A DNA stretch of 64,000 bases, taken from positions 930,001 through 994,000 of the forward strand of contig JAOTON010001814.1 in the NCBI GenBank assembly GCA_034440635.1, in the 5' to 3' direction. Source of the stretch: Lepas anatifera. Its lineage: Eukaryota > Arthropoda > Thecostraca > Lepadidae. The number at the start of each line of letters is the position of its first letter. Positions within the stretch are counted from its first letter, which is position 1. Under the pieces are notes generated by a model, which did not search any database, had not been told where the DNA came from, and saw nothing but the letters and a program-made list of their open reading frames with translations. Below, in pieces: positions 24,038 to 34,981 of the stretch. Made by a program: the position numbers and the translations under genes.

Positions 24038-24393
24038 AATGGGGCGATCAAAAAAGTTGACCCCACCTTAGGTCAACAATATCGAAATTCCAGGACAGCA
24101 GATTTGTAGATCCTAATGACTTCATCATATTGTGAAAGTTTGAAATTGATCAGTTGGCTGATGTTTTCTGGGCGCCGCTTCAAACTCGTGCTTTCAGGTT
24201 TTGAGGTCGGATCGCTTGATCTTGAATAGCTCCTTGACCTGACATGACCTGACCCAAAAAATTTGGTCAAATACGCAAAATTGATTAGAGGTAAGGTTCT
24301 GTAAGTTTTGTTGTTCTGCGTCCCTTCGTTTTTGCGTTATCTGGGGAAAACCAGGAGGTGGGCGAATTTCGCCCCCAGCGGGGCGTGTGTTAA
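24034..24393. mobile_element. Short TTAA-flanked element sharing a TTAA with its neighbour
   Basis: Runs from the shared TTAA at 24034 to TTAA at 24390-24393, ending CGGGGCGTGTGTTAA. The body (GACCCCACCTTAGGTCAACA, CGCTTCAAACTCGTGCTTTC) matches 60625-60978. Two elements therefore stand back to back. Confidence 0.65.
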
Positions 24394-24395
24394 AA

Positions 24396-24642
24396 GTTGA
24401 TAGGATGTCTGATGGCCTTCCTCCTCAAATCCTGGATAAAAAGTGGATCTAAAACACTGGGATTATATATTCTGGACCTGGAATTTGAGGTCTTGCCACA
24501 CTGTGGCCAAGAATTTATGATTTTATCTATCGCTTTCGTACCCGATTCTGATGAAGGGCTATGCCCAAATATATAATCCCAGTGTACTAGATCCATTTCG
24601 CATCCAGGATTGGAGAAAGAAGGTCATTAAACACCTAATCAA
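24396..24642. mobile_element. Small foldback element
   Basis: Arms 24396-24472 and 24571-24642 are imperfect reverse complements, for example ACACTGGGATTATATATTC on the left and its complement at 24569-24587. The related but larger foldback is at 43467-44268, with similar GGGCT-TGCCC-ATATATAATC sequence. Confidence 0.7.
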
Positions 24643-25327
24643 CTGGCAATCAGTACACGGTATATGTACGGCAGAGAAGTGGGCTCCGTTTTGAGATCCG
24701 TGTTTCCGCCTCTGTAGATACAATTTTAAAACTGGAATCGGTTAGTTAATGACACGGCACCAAAGTGATGCTTTCAGAGATGGCACGAAAATGAAACTCT
24801 GAACTTCAAACGTAATCAAAGGCTTCCTGGAATTGAGATCTCCGTTGAAAAATGAACTTTCCATTGTGAATGGGTCCAATTGTACAGCTCTACTACTAGA
24901 GTGTGAGCTGAACTAGCTGATGACACGGACTCAAATCACACCAGATCTTCCAAATAAAATGTATTCTAATTCCCTTAATTATTTCAGAAGGATGAACGCT
25001 GGCAGTTCTTAATGACCTTGGCAGTTGGAACTCGAGCCAATTACAGTTGTTACTGCTGCCTTTACTACCTGTCTTTATTACCATCGGCTCGTTGTTTGCG
25101 GTCTGAATGTCAAATAATTCCAGAAAACGACGATTCATTGGCTATAAAATCGGCTGGATACCCGAAGTTCATTTTTAAGTGGAGTATGGCGATCTGGACT
25201 TGCAAAGTTCCATTTTTATTGCCTGCAAAATTCCAATACATATACGCTTCTTTTGTTCCATGGTGGTATAGAAGCTTTAGAGACCAAAAGTAGAACGCAA
25301 GTTGTAGTTTACAAAAGTAAAAAATGC
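24643..25327. other. Unrecognised sequence
   Basis: No gene or repeat recognised. Short frames only. Confidence 0.3.
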
Positions 25328-25545
25328 CGCCCCGTACCTCAGTTGGTAGAGCGTTAGGCTCCGGCCCGATGCTCAGGAACATGCAGTGGCAGTGCATTTA
25401 AAGGCTTTGGGTCGGTTCCCCTGAGACGCTCCAGAGTTCAATATTTACCTGACGTAGGCTGACTGGAAACTGACTGGTGAGAGGGTGACCTGAGCGGGGT
25501 GGCCGTCCCTGTGCTTTGTGGGATGTTAAATTTGGTTTCTAAATT
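25328..25545 (+). mobile_element. Probable tRNA-derived SINE
   Basis: A strong A box (CCTCAGTTGGTAGAGCG at about 25336) but only a weak B box (CAGAGTTCAAT at about 25432). A body with GACTGGTGAGAGGGTGACCT and GGTGGCCGTCCCTGTG follows. No target duplication seen. Confidence 0.5.
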
Positions 25546-27414
25546 TACCCTTCATTTTAGGAATGGTTCGTTGGGATAGTGGGGTCTCCGTGAGAAGCCC
25601 ATTGAAGACTTTAGTGAGACTCCGACTTTAAAAGCCGAACTTGGAACAGCTTGGACAAAATTTATAATAGAAAAAAATGCAACCATGATTCAAACAGCAA
25701 CCTTTACCTCGATACCCTTATCAGCAATGGCCATAAAAAATAGTTAACTTGCCCCGACTCAAACCAGTCTTTTCCCAAGACGAAAAAGGTTCTCGAGAAA
25801 AAGAACCTGTGTGGAAACGTGCCGCTTTGCATGCTCCTACGGTGATTAATTTTCCAATTTATTACCAAAAATTGACGACCGATCAGGTCATATCAACGAG
25901 TTATGACGCTATCGCTAAACCCATGTGTTAGCGATAAACGGCGTAAGTTTTCGGAGGACCAGAGTTATATTCGCGAGAGCCAAACGGACGGACGGACACT
26001 GCGACGAATCGAACATAACAGCCGCCACTCCGGCAGACTGGGCGGCGGGCGACCCCCGCACAGTGTTCTAAGGGAGGCCAAAATGGGGACATTATTCGAA
26101 TTTCTGACTATTTTCCAAACTGATTTTGATGTTTGCAACTAATAGCAAAATGAACACAGTGTCAGAAAATGTCAAACAAAAAATGTAAGGTCCTTGAAGT
26201 GGACGCGACAAGGCATCAAACTGTTGCCTTTGAATCTCTCACCACATAACACGACAAAGGCCAAGAGCAATGCCCATTTTCGGTGCTTTTTTGGTAGGCT
26301 AAGAAAACTAACAAGATGAGACAAAACAGGGTTCATTAGAAAGCTTAAGACATGAAAAATGCGCTTTTGCAAACAGTTTTTTCAGTGATCAATACGATTA
26401 AATTCGGAGAGAAAAGTAGGTACCATATACATTTTGCATATATTTTGAGACTATGTCAATTATCGATAAGCATACAAAAAAATTGCGTCGCCTGCCCCAC
26501 CCTGAGACCACTTTTAAACTATGGCAAGATGTTTCGTCTACCTGCCCTGCAAGTTTCAGCTGCGTCACGCTGCGGCAGTGGTGATGGCGACATATTATAC
26601 AAGGGGCATGTCGCGCGCGCTGTCGGTCGGGGGCGGCGGCCGTCGGCGAGATATGCCTGGAGGCTTGGAGGGAGCTGGGCCGGGGCACGGCGAAAGTTCA
26701 GTGCATTGGTTACAATGAGTTAAATGAGCACTTTTTGTTGACATTGCTTGGCGACTGGAATTTTTAACCTACTGCCGTTGACGTCTTCAATCAATAATCG
26801 TGAAGAAGTGCAATGTTTACAGTATGGGAAAACCAAGCATTCAATTGATGTCTCAGTACACTAGCATACCCAGTAACCATTCGTAGAATCGCAGCTAGTA
26901 TTTGACAGGCATTTTCAACCTCACGATGGGGTAAGAACCGAGAAATACATTAACCCTTCCTCGTTTGCGAAGTTCACCAATAACATAACGAAATAACTAC
27001 ACAGCAACGCACTTTTGCATGTTTTTTATCGTACTTGAGTTTTGAACGAGATGCTGAAAACTGAATAAGTGTAGAAACGCGGGTAAACCTGCTTATAGCT
27101 GATACAACATTTGGACTTGGGAATTTCATTGAAAAAGAGAACGAGCAGCTTACTGATATTCACCTAGTAAGTGAGTACACACAGAGTGCCATAAAACGTG
27201 AGGCAGGTTCATTGGAGAAATAGTTATAGGCGATCGACGCAACGCCAATTCCGTTAAAAAATACATTTCGGTCATGGACCAGGCCAAAGTTTCGTACTTG
27301 TTCAGTAAGAATCTGATACCATTGTATTGATGTATGAACAAACATATCACCGTTGAATGCGATCAATTTCGTCTTCATGGTTGCATGCAGTAGCGCACCC
27401 AAGGGGAGGGGGTG
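25546..27414. other. Unrecognised sequence
   Basis: No supported gene. A GC-rich patch at 26600-26690 and a short ACGGACGGACGG run near 25985 were noted. Open frames are short and lack domains. Confidence 0.3.
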
Positions 27415-27790
27415 GTTATATAAAATATAACCGGAACTATGGCAGCCTTTGAGCGGGAAATGAGGGTTTGACCTTCACTCTGAGTAGCCCTGACTATAGT
27501 CATAGCATAACATACGTCATACTGAGTAATGCAGTAATGCCACTGAGTAATACCTGAGCGGAATACTGCAGTCAATGACTGACAGGAAACCTTTGACCTT
27601 GACCTTGACTTTCATGTGGGTTCATATTGATATATAACCTGATTATATGACGTTATGACGTCCTCACTCGGTCTACAGTGCGGGCGAACTGGTGCGACCG
27701 TCCGAGAGCGACGGTCTCAAAATATAGGTCTGACTGTGAAGGCTTATAAGTAAAAAAGAATTAGCGACCGATTTTCAAAATTTCTTAATT
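27415..27790 (+). repeat. Dispersed repeat, copy 2 (see 15485-15850)
   Basis: Colinear with 15485-15850 in the same orientation. Followed by GTGCGTTAAGCGAGGGTTAAA at about 27905, a TTAA-type terminus, which suggests the repeat sits in or beside another TTAA element. Confidence 0.7.
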
Positions 27791-27904
27791 AATCGATGCG
27801 CTCATCAATGCTCTCAAATGTGGCCGAGTAGCGTTTTCCGACGGCGAACAGTTCTCTGGCTACTTTGGAAAAATAGGTGGGGGCACTTTAGGGCCCCCTT
27901 CACT

Positions 27905-28688
27905 GCGTGCGTTAAGCGAGGGTTAAATAACGTGTTCAATGTCAAGCATACCGCGCGTATATACTTTAAGTGACTGGAAATTAACTAGGACATTCATGCA
28001 AAGCCTCCTTATTATCATATATACATAGTTATTTTTGTTGCTGACCTAGGGTCAAATACCTGACAGTCATGCGCGCTGTGGTCAGGTCTTGACATGCATA
28101 TGTTGTCCACATAATCTGTGGGAATAGAGCTTTCGATTGATACCAAAATAATTGATCTGGGATTCATACTTCCTGAAATATTGAATTATGTCCCCACTTT
28201 CGGCTCCTTTAGAACACTGCCCCGGTGCCGCTGGCTAAAAGAAACAGTAAGGGGCGGCGGCGGATACCTGACCAGAGGGTTGGGCCCCCTACCGCGCCAT
28301 TCACAAGCAGACCGGGGGACGCCGTGACGCTGCGAGACGGCTACACGGGCGGATGGGGGAGGCTGGGCTGGAACCCGACTGCGTACGCTACACCATGTAA
28401 GGCAATTCTGTTCTTCTTAAATGAGGCAGATAAAACCAGGATGTAATTCGGCTCATAGAAGAGGTAGATCAAGTTTCTAAGCCTCATTTGAAAGCTCTTG
28501 AACAGGCATATCTGCGTACTGCCATACATCTTGAGGTCAGGTCATACAAGGTCACAAAGGTCCCCAAAGGTCACAGTTTTCGAAGCTGTTTATTTCTATA
28601 ACTTCTGAACGAAAAAAAGGTACAGTAATAGACATGGTATCATAGTGATCCAAGGATACGAATTATTTTCATCATAACATGGAAACGA
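27905..28688. other. Unrecognised sequence with stray AGGTCA motifs
   Basis: AGGTCA-type hexamers near 28035-28090 and 28530-28575. GC-rich at 28225-28370. No gene recognised. Confidence 0.3.
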
Positions 28689-28800
28689 AATATTACGTTT
28701 TGATTGGCCACCTCACAATGGTTCGAAACCATACCTAAGTGTTTGTTTTAGTGTTTTTCGGACCATTTGTGAGGGGCCCATCAAAACGTAATATTTTTTA
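28689..28800. repeat. Short inverted repeat
   Basis: ATATTACGTTTTGAT followed by GGCCACCTCAC (about 28691-28718) recurs as a near reverse complement at about 28770-28796, separated by about 50 bp. Possible tiny MITE. No flanking duplication was established. Confidence 0.5.
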
Positions 28801-29619
28801 AATAATGCCTCACATACAGACAGTGCTTAAACAATAACATGGAAACGTCATTATTTAACCTTCAACTAAGGTCAAGGTCAGGTAAACGTTACGATGTGAC
28901 CTTTACCCGGAGAATGTGTCCCAATGAGACCCATCTTGGCCCACAGTGACGTCACGGATCAACAGGTATGGTTCAAACATAGCATTTACCTAGGAGACGG
29001 TAAGGTGCTCCCAGCGCCTTTCCGATGTTTTGCAGATCACCACCGGTTTCCCAGATCGCAGGGGGTCCGATCGGATCCCCCTGCGTCCCCGGTGGTGGGT
29101 ATGAAAAGAGCCCAGACGCTACCCAGTCAACATCAAAGAGTACAAGCCATATTAGCCCTCCTGATGGCTCCAAGCTCCTCCTGATGACTCCCACCTGATT
29201 CTGTTCTCGTCTATCGTTATAGACCGGGTTCAAGCTTATGAGTCCAATATTCTGTATTCAGTCGTGTTTTGAAAATTTTGCGAACCTGATCCCAATATGT
29301 ATGCTCTTTTTATTATTCATAAACAGGCACATTTCACATAAACAGCGCACCAAGACGCTTGGTGCGCTTGGTCACCTGTTTTTGCGCGCTCACTGAGAAA
29401 ATTTTTTACTCCCTAAAGGAGTAAAGTGGTCGTAGGTCTATTTGTCCCCCACCACAACACTTACCCTACCCACCGATTACTCTAACGTTATTCCTTAGCT
29501 TCACCTGAGTTACCTCTCAGTTATGCTTAAATGACACACTAATTACCCCTTATGGACACCAAAAATACACTGGACTAACCCTTATGATACCGTCTCACTG
29601 TAATTTTTTACTCCCTGTA
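28801..29619. other. Unrecognised sequence with two hairpins
   Basis: A near-palindrome CAGGGGGTCCGATCGGATCC (from about 29059) and a 10-bp perfect stem GCGCACCAAG/CTTGGTGCGC with a 3-nt loop at 29345-29367. No gene recognised. Confidence 0.35.
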
Positions 29620-29624
29620 GGAGT

Positions 29625-32471
29625 TGTTGTGTCCCTCCTTTGCTTCGCTGTCTGTACTTTGACTGAAACCAAGACTGGTTGCGCGAGTTCTATTCACTGG
29701 CGAAAGGAAACACAACACCGTGCCGTCACATGGCATCGAGAGTTGCCCACCGGAAACACGCTGTCCCCCAACGGTCAAGAGGTGGGCCAGAAACCACTGG
29801 CGAGACAGAGACGGCGAGTTATCGTAAGAAGCAAAATAACTCGCCTTTACTTGGCCTGATAAATCACGTTAAACCGAGCGAATATTATAGTGGCAACACT
29901 CTGGGGATAACATTCCTAACTCCGCAAAGGTACGCTCCTGAAACTAAGGACTCATTCTCACAAGTACACCTAAAGTAGCGTACCAACACTATCTCGGTTG
30001 TTTACCACGCGGAATAATATTGTGTGGCACTTACGCAGTGACCTAAAATAGGTTTTGCGCTAGGGTGTCGAGTGGAAAATTCAGCTCGGAATGTATGGCG
30101 AGTGAGTGGAAAATTCCTCACAAAATGTATGGCGGAGTAAAAAAATTCAAATTTTGTACTCAGGTGGTAAACTCTCAGAGCCCTTGTTTGAACTGAAGGA
30201 TGGATATTTCCTTTAATTTTCTCAAAGTAAATATTTTTAAATCATCCCCAAACAGCATTGTTTGACCATTCCCATGTGAGAAATTTGGGTTAAGCAGGTA
30301 AATCTTTACCAGCTGAAACCCCCTGATGCAGTCTCCAATTTTTTTTAAGGAGTTGGTGAATTTCCACAAATAAAAAACTTTTTGGGGGCCTCTAAGACCA
30401 ACCTTTGGGGGAAAGAACTCTGGGAGCCACTAAAACTCTTGGGGGGCTTCCCTAGACCAACTCTTGTGCCCCTCCTCTCCCACACGACCAGCTTTTAAGG
30501 GCCCCTGAGACGAAATATCAGGGCCCCCTTAGACAACTCTGCAGAGGGGCCTCCGAGATCGGCAGGTGGTGAAAAATGAAAAGGGATTTTTTCATGCAAT
30601 ACCTAGTTCCAAAATTAATTATCTACGCATACACTGTATAGTTTTCCTGTCCGCGACAACGCCCCTCCTATACCTATACCTATAGCTATCGGAATTTTGG
30701 AGGCCACTCCTGGCCTCAATCACTGCACCTCGCATACACCTATGCTAGGGCTCAGTAGAGCCTTGGTTTACACTTAACTAACCAGACGAAACTACAAACT
30801 TTCTTTCATGGCAATAAACTGTTCCAGACTCTTGCTAAAAGGTTCTTTTCTTAACCTGTCAATTCCCCTGCTTCTCTTCACATATATACTCACCTTCATA
30901 TGAGCATGCTGCCTTCTATCAATATTAATCGAAGCTGCTGCAGCCCAGGGTAGTAAAGGTTTACGGTTCCTTCTGCAGCCTCCTTTCTGTTGTTTCTTCC
31001 TTTCGTCTACAATCAGCCAGGCGCGGCGGGTTGCGACAGCGTCGAAGCAACTACTAATTTAAATTTCTGATCGCAATCCCGTTGCCGGTCGCATGAGCAA
31101 CATAATTTGCATTTCAAAACTTGCTCTAAATTAATTTTTTAAATCCTTATAGACTAGAAAATTATACAACTAAAAGCACACCAAGAGGAAGACTGACAAT
31201 GTTTTGTCAATAACGAATACAAAACCAGCCTTTCAAAAAGCCTAAAGATGCCGCTTTTATTTACTAGATGTAAAGACGGCGTTTTGGTAAGTCCACACCG
31301 TAGACCAGCCATACAAAAAAGTGCCGATGTTTGAAGGGTAACTGGATGCATTCTTGTTGCCCAAAAAATCATTTAATGAAAATGTACAGTTTCAATGTAT
31401 TAAAGTTCCGGACACTTTTAGTTCAACTTAAATATCAGCGTATTTATGCCTAGGGTGTCGTAGGGTGTCGTGAGTGGATTTGGGTGTCACACGGCGTGGA
31501 CGCAGCAATGAAGGGCTAATATGGATAAAAATTATTTTCTACGCAATAAATGGTTAATTTTCTACGATACAATCTCAAAAAAATATGCTGCTTACCATAC
31601 AAATTTCAAGATAATTGTTTTTAACAGCAAGATGACCAAAAATGGTTTTTCACTATTCTCGGTACCAGAAATACAAAAACAACTTTTCAAGGACATAAGC
31701 CTAGAAATCATATGCACAGATAAACTGCTTTCCAGAAATGTATCTTTCAAAGCGGTCAGCTCATTTTTTTGGCAACACAAGGCAAGGGTGTCTAATTTTC
31801 CACTCACCAATTTTGCGAGTGGTGGAATTTAGTGGCGGTGTTCACCCATTGGAACTTTCTCCGGTGGGGCAGGGGAGGGGGCACTGTGCGTCTTGCCCGC
31901 GCCAGAATTTCGATTCTGTTGTTCCACTGAAATCGGTGGAGATAAGGATGCCAGGTATAATTGACCAGAAAAATAGAAATCGCCAGATTCTCTTTCAGAA
32001 AAGCGAAAGAAGCGCATAAGAGCCGAGTTAATTTGGCGATCTTCTAGTCGATTCTGCTGCTCTCTTTTTCCAGTGGACGTTGGTAGAGGAGGCAATGGAA
32101 CTGGGCTTTGTAGTAAGTATTTTTGAGTAAAATTCAATAGTAGTAAAATATTGTTCAATAGTTATTCAATAGTAGTAGTAAATATTGTTGGAAGTGAGTG
32201 GAAAATTCAGCAAAAAAATATAAAAGTGAGTGGAAAATTCTGATTGACTGGGTGTCGTTTTGCACCCAGCACCCCAGGTTTTGGGACACTGCACTTACGG
32301 CGCAGCGGGGACAAAACACCATCCGCTGTCGGCCACACCCTGCTCCAACATAGCCGCGGGCTATAAATAATAAACCACGATCGCTGCGCCGCTAGCGTCT
32401 CTAACGCCGCAGGTTGCTGCGAGCCACGCAAAACTCGCCGGAGGCTAAGCTCCGTTTAGCCCGACCCAACA
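29625..32471 (-). repeat. 3' LTR of the Gypsy element, split by an insertion
   Basis: Segments 29625-30035 and 32300-32471 together equal the 36543-37124 LTR. The 8 bp CACTTACG is duplicated at the split. Confidence 0.9.
30036..32291. mobile_element. Non-autonomous hAT-like element inside the LTR
   Basis: Terminal inverted repeats CAGTGACCTAAAA (30036) and, in reverse, CAGTGTCCCAAAA (ending 32291). The 8-bp duplication CACTTACG lies at 30028-30035 and 32292-32299. The CAGTG start and 8-bp duplication are hAT hallmarks. The motif GAGTGGAAAATTC occurs subterminally at 30070, 30104, 32196 and 32228, with a reverse-orientation variant near 31792. No transposase is visible. It must be younger than the already young Gypsy insertion. 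Confidence 0.9.
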
Positions 32472-32484
32472 CCACCCCTCTCTT
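32472..32484 (-). other. Polypurine tract of the Gypsy element
   Basis: The element strand reads AAGAGAGGGGTGG immediately before the 3' LTR. Confidence 0.75.
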
Positions 32485-32555
32485 GAAATAAGCCCCCAAC
32501 CCTCAACAACAGCTCAAAACGAAACAATTGAACACAACAACACCCCCGACGCTAC

Positions 32556-34970
32556 CTAGGGCGAGTACCTGTTCGGAGCCCTGCGTTCACGCCTGCTCCG
32601 GCGACGCGGGGTCTCAGGACTAGGCTGAGGGGTCTCTAACTGAGGTGGAGAGACCGACGACTGAGGCGGAGTGGTCGGTGGAACGGAGTCAGAGGCTGGA
32701 TGTGGCGGCCAGTCATCTATACTTACCTCCGGCGCCTTGACGTTCCCGGGTGCGAGGCGGCGCGCATGCGCTCGTTCGCCGGTGCTGAGCTTAAAGCTCA
32801 CAGGGCCGGTCTTCCTACTCACCTGCACGGAGGTCTGGCCCTCCAAACGCCCACTGGCGGGCTTCCTAACGCGGACCCAGTCCCCCACCTTCCACCCTGG
32901 CAGAGGTGTCGCCGACCGGTCATGGCGTTCCCGGTACTTCTCCTGGTACCGATGGTGGCGCTGCTGGACCTGTCGCTGTAGCTGCTGCCAGCTCTCACCG
33001 TTATGCTCTCTGGGCACAGGGAGCACGCCAACGACGGTACGAGCCTCCCGCCCCCTCATCAAAAGGAACGGCGTCACCCCAGTCGCGGGGTGGGGTGTGG
33101 CCCGGTATTCCTGCAGGAACTGGCGCAGGAACACCGGCCTTGGCTGACCCGCCAGTCGGGCCGACTGACAGGCGCCCTTAACGGTGCGGTTCATGCGCTC
33201 GACGAGCCCGCACGTCTGCGGCGAGTACGGGCTGCTGAAGACCTGTCGGACCCCCAGCCTTGACAGGTACTGACGGAGTTCCGCGGACCTGAACGCTGGT
33301 CCGTTGTCCGAAATCAACTCCTCGGGGGTACCTTCCCGCGAGAAGACCGAATCCAGGAACTTGACGATCGTTCCCGCCGTTGCGTCACTGGCCAGAGCGA
33401 CTTCAGGCCATCGGCTGTGCAGGTCGCACAGCACGATGCCGTACTGCTCGGCTTGCGGCCCCTTCATGGGCCCAATGACGTCGATCATGAGGCGCTGCCA
33501 AACCTGCTCCGGCAGCGGAATCGGCTGAAGCAGTGGCTTCGCCTTCACCGCGTGCTCGTCGTGCTGAGCACAGACTGGACAGTCTCGCACCAGACTTTCC
33601 ACTTCGGCGTCGCAGCGCGGCCACCAGAACCGGGCACGAAGACGCTGTTTTGTGCGGACTACGCCCTGGTGACCGGCGTGCGCGTTCTGGAGGACGCGCG
33701 AGCGCAGCGCTGATGGCGGCACCAACCGGTCGCCGCGGAACAGCAGAGGGCCACGACTCGACAGCTCGTGGCGGACGGAGTAGAAATCTGCTGCCAGCGC
33801 GTCAGCATCGCCACGCCGGCGCGGCCACTGGCCACCCACGTACCTGTGCACGGCTTCTAAAGACTTATCAGCCGCAGAAGCTTCCTTGAACTCGGCTTCC
33901 GGCACTGCAGCAGCCTCCGTGAGCGCCGCTATTTGGACGTCATCGTCGTCCAGCCACTGTGGCTCGGCTACCGGCAGACGTGACAGGCCGTCGGCTACCG
34001 GGTTTTGGCTGGACTTAATGTACAGCACGTCGAACGTATACTCCAACAGACTGGCCTCCCAGCGGGCCACACGGCGGCCCACCCTGTTGGAGCCCTTAGG
34101 CCCGAATATGGTGCAGAGCGCCTGGTGGTCAGTGCGGAGCGTGAAACGCCGACCCCACAGGTAGTTCCGCCACTTCTCACATGCCCAAACACAGGCTAGG
34201 GCCTCTTTCTCCACGACGGAGTAGTTCCGCTCCGCGGAACTGAACGCCTTAGATGCGTAGGCGATGACGCGGCTGTGGCCGGAGGCGTCCGTCTGGCTGA
34301 GGCACGCCCCACAGCCCACATCGCTGGCATCCGTGGTCAGGACCGTTTGACACGACGGGTCAAACGTCGCCAGAGCCGGCGCCTGCCGGATCGTAGACTT
34401 TACGCGGCGGACCGTGTCAGAAAGGTCTGACGACCACACGAACTTGTCCGCACGTAGGGCCGCCCGGAGCGGCTCTACTAGGTCCGCGAACCGCGGTAGG
34501 AACCGAGCGTGGTAGCTCACGGAGCCCAGGAAGGCGCGGAGGCCCTTCTCGTCCTGAGGCTCTGGTGCGCCCAGAAGCGGTTGGATCCGCTCTGGGTCGA
34601 TCTGGGCGCCACCTGCCGAGATACGATACCCAAGGAACGAGATCTCTGTCAGACCCCGGACCGACTTCTCCCAGTTGACACGAACTCTGTGGGAGCGGAA
34701 CCTTCTAAGAACTTCCTTCAGCTGGCGATCGTGCTGCTCTCTCGTGGGTGCGTGACAGACCACGTCATCGAGGTAGATTTCCACTCCCCCGATCCCCTCG
34801 AGCATTGAGGTCATCACCTGCTGAAAACAGGGGCCGGCGCTGGCCAACCCGAAGTTGACTCTGCGGAACCTGTAGAGGCCCTGGTGGATCACAAAACAGG
34901 TCAGGTCCCGGCTGGCCGGATGCAGCTCCAACTGATGATATGCATCCTTCAGATCCAGCCTACTAAACAC
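32556..34970 (-). CDS. Gypsy pol: reverse transcriptase, RNase H, integrase
   Basis: Continues the RT after the single-base break. Near the start: LDLKDAYHQLELHP and the catalytic IYLDDVV (about residues 62-68). RNase H follows with VLTTDASDVGCGACLSQ and LRTDHQAL (about residues 210-290). Integrase has the HHCC finger (HAGHQGVVRTKQRL to CPVCAQH), then the DDE core: MIDVIGP, LISDNGPAF and the Glu of LVERMNRTVK (about residues 500-620). A basic C-terminal region (WKVGDWVRVRKP) precedes a Pro/Ser-rich tail. All catalytic residues appear present. The frame begins without ATG because it is the second half of a broken gag-pol. Confidence 0.95.
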   Translation of the reverse strand: MFSRLDLKDAYHQLELHPASRDLTCFVIHQGLYRFRRVNFGLASAGPCFQQVMTSMLEGIGGVEIYLDDVVCHAPTREQHDRQLKEVLRRFRSHRVRVNWEKSVRGLTEISFLGYRISAGGAQIDPERIQPLLGAPEPQDEKGLRAFLGSVSYHARFLPRFADLVEPLRAALRADKFVWSSDLSDTVRRVKSTIRQAPALATFDPSCQTVLTTDASDVGCGACLSQTDASGHSRVIAYASKAFSSAERNYSVVEKEALACVWACEKWRNYLWGRRFTLRTDHQALCTIFGPKGSNRVGRRVARWEASLLEYTFDVLYIKSSQNPVADGLSRLPVAEPQWLDDDDVQIAALTEAAAVPEAEFKEASAADKSLEAVHRYVGGQWPRRRGDADALAADFYSVRHELSSRGPLLFRGDRLVPPSALRSRVLQNAHAGHQGVVRTKQRLRARFWWPRCDAEVESLVRDCPVCAQHDEHAVKAKPLLQPIPLPEQVWQRLMIDVIGPMKGPQAEQYGIVLCDLHSRWPEVALASDATAGTIVKFLDSVFSREGTPEELISDNGPAFRSAELRQYLSRLGVRQVFSSPYSPQTCGLVERMNRTVKGACQSARLAGQPRPVFLRQFLQEYRATPHPATGVTPFLLMRGREARTVVGVLPVPREHNGESWQQLQRQVQQRHHRYQEKYRERHDRSATPLPGWKVGDWVRVRKPASGRLEGQTSVQVSRKTGPVSFKLSTGERAHARRLAPGNVKAPEVSIDDWPPHPASDSVPPTTPPQSSVSPPQLETPQPSPETPRRRSRRERRAPNRYSP

Positions 34971-34981
34971 TGACGAGTTGT

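Noticed and set aside
32671..34808. Plus-strand open frames over the Gypsy pol
   Set aside because: Shadows of the GC-rich minus-strand pol frame with no domains of their own.
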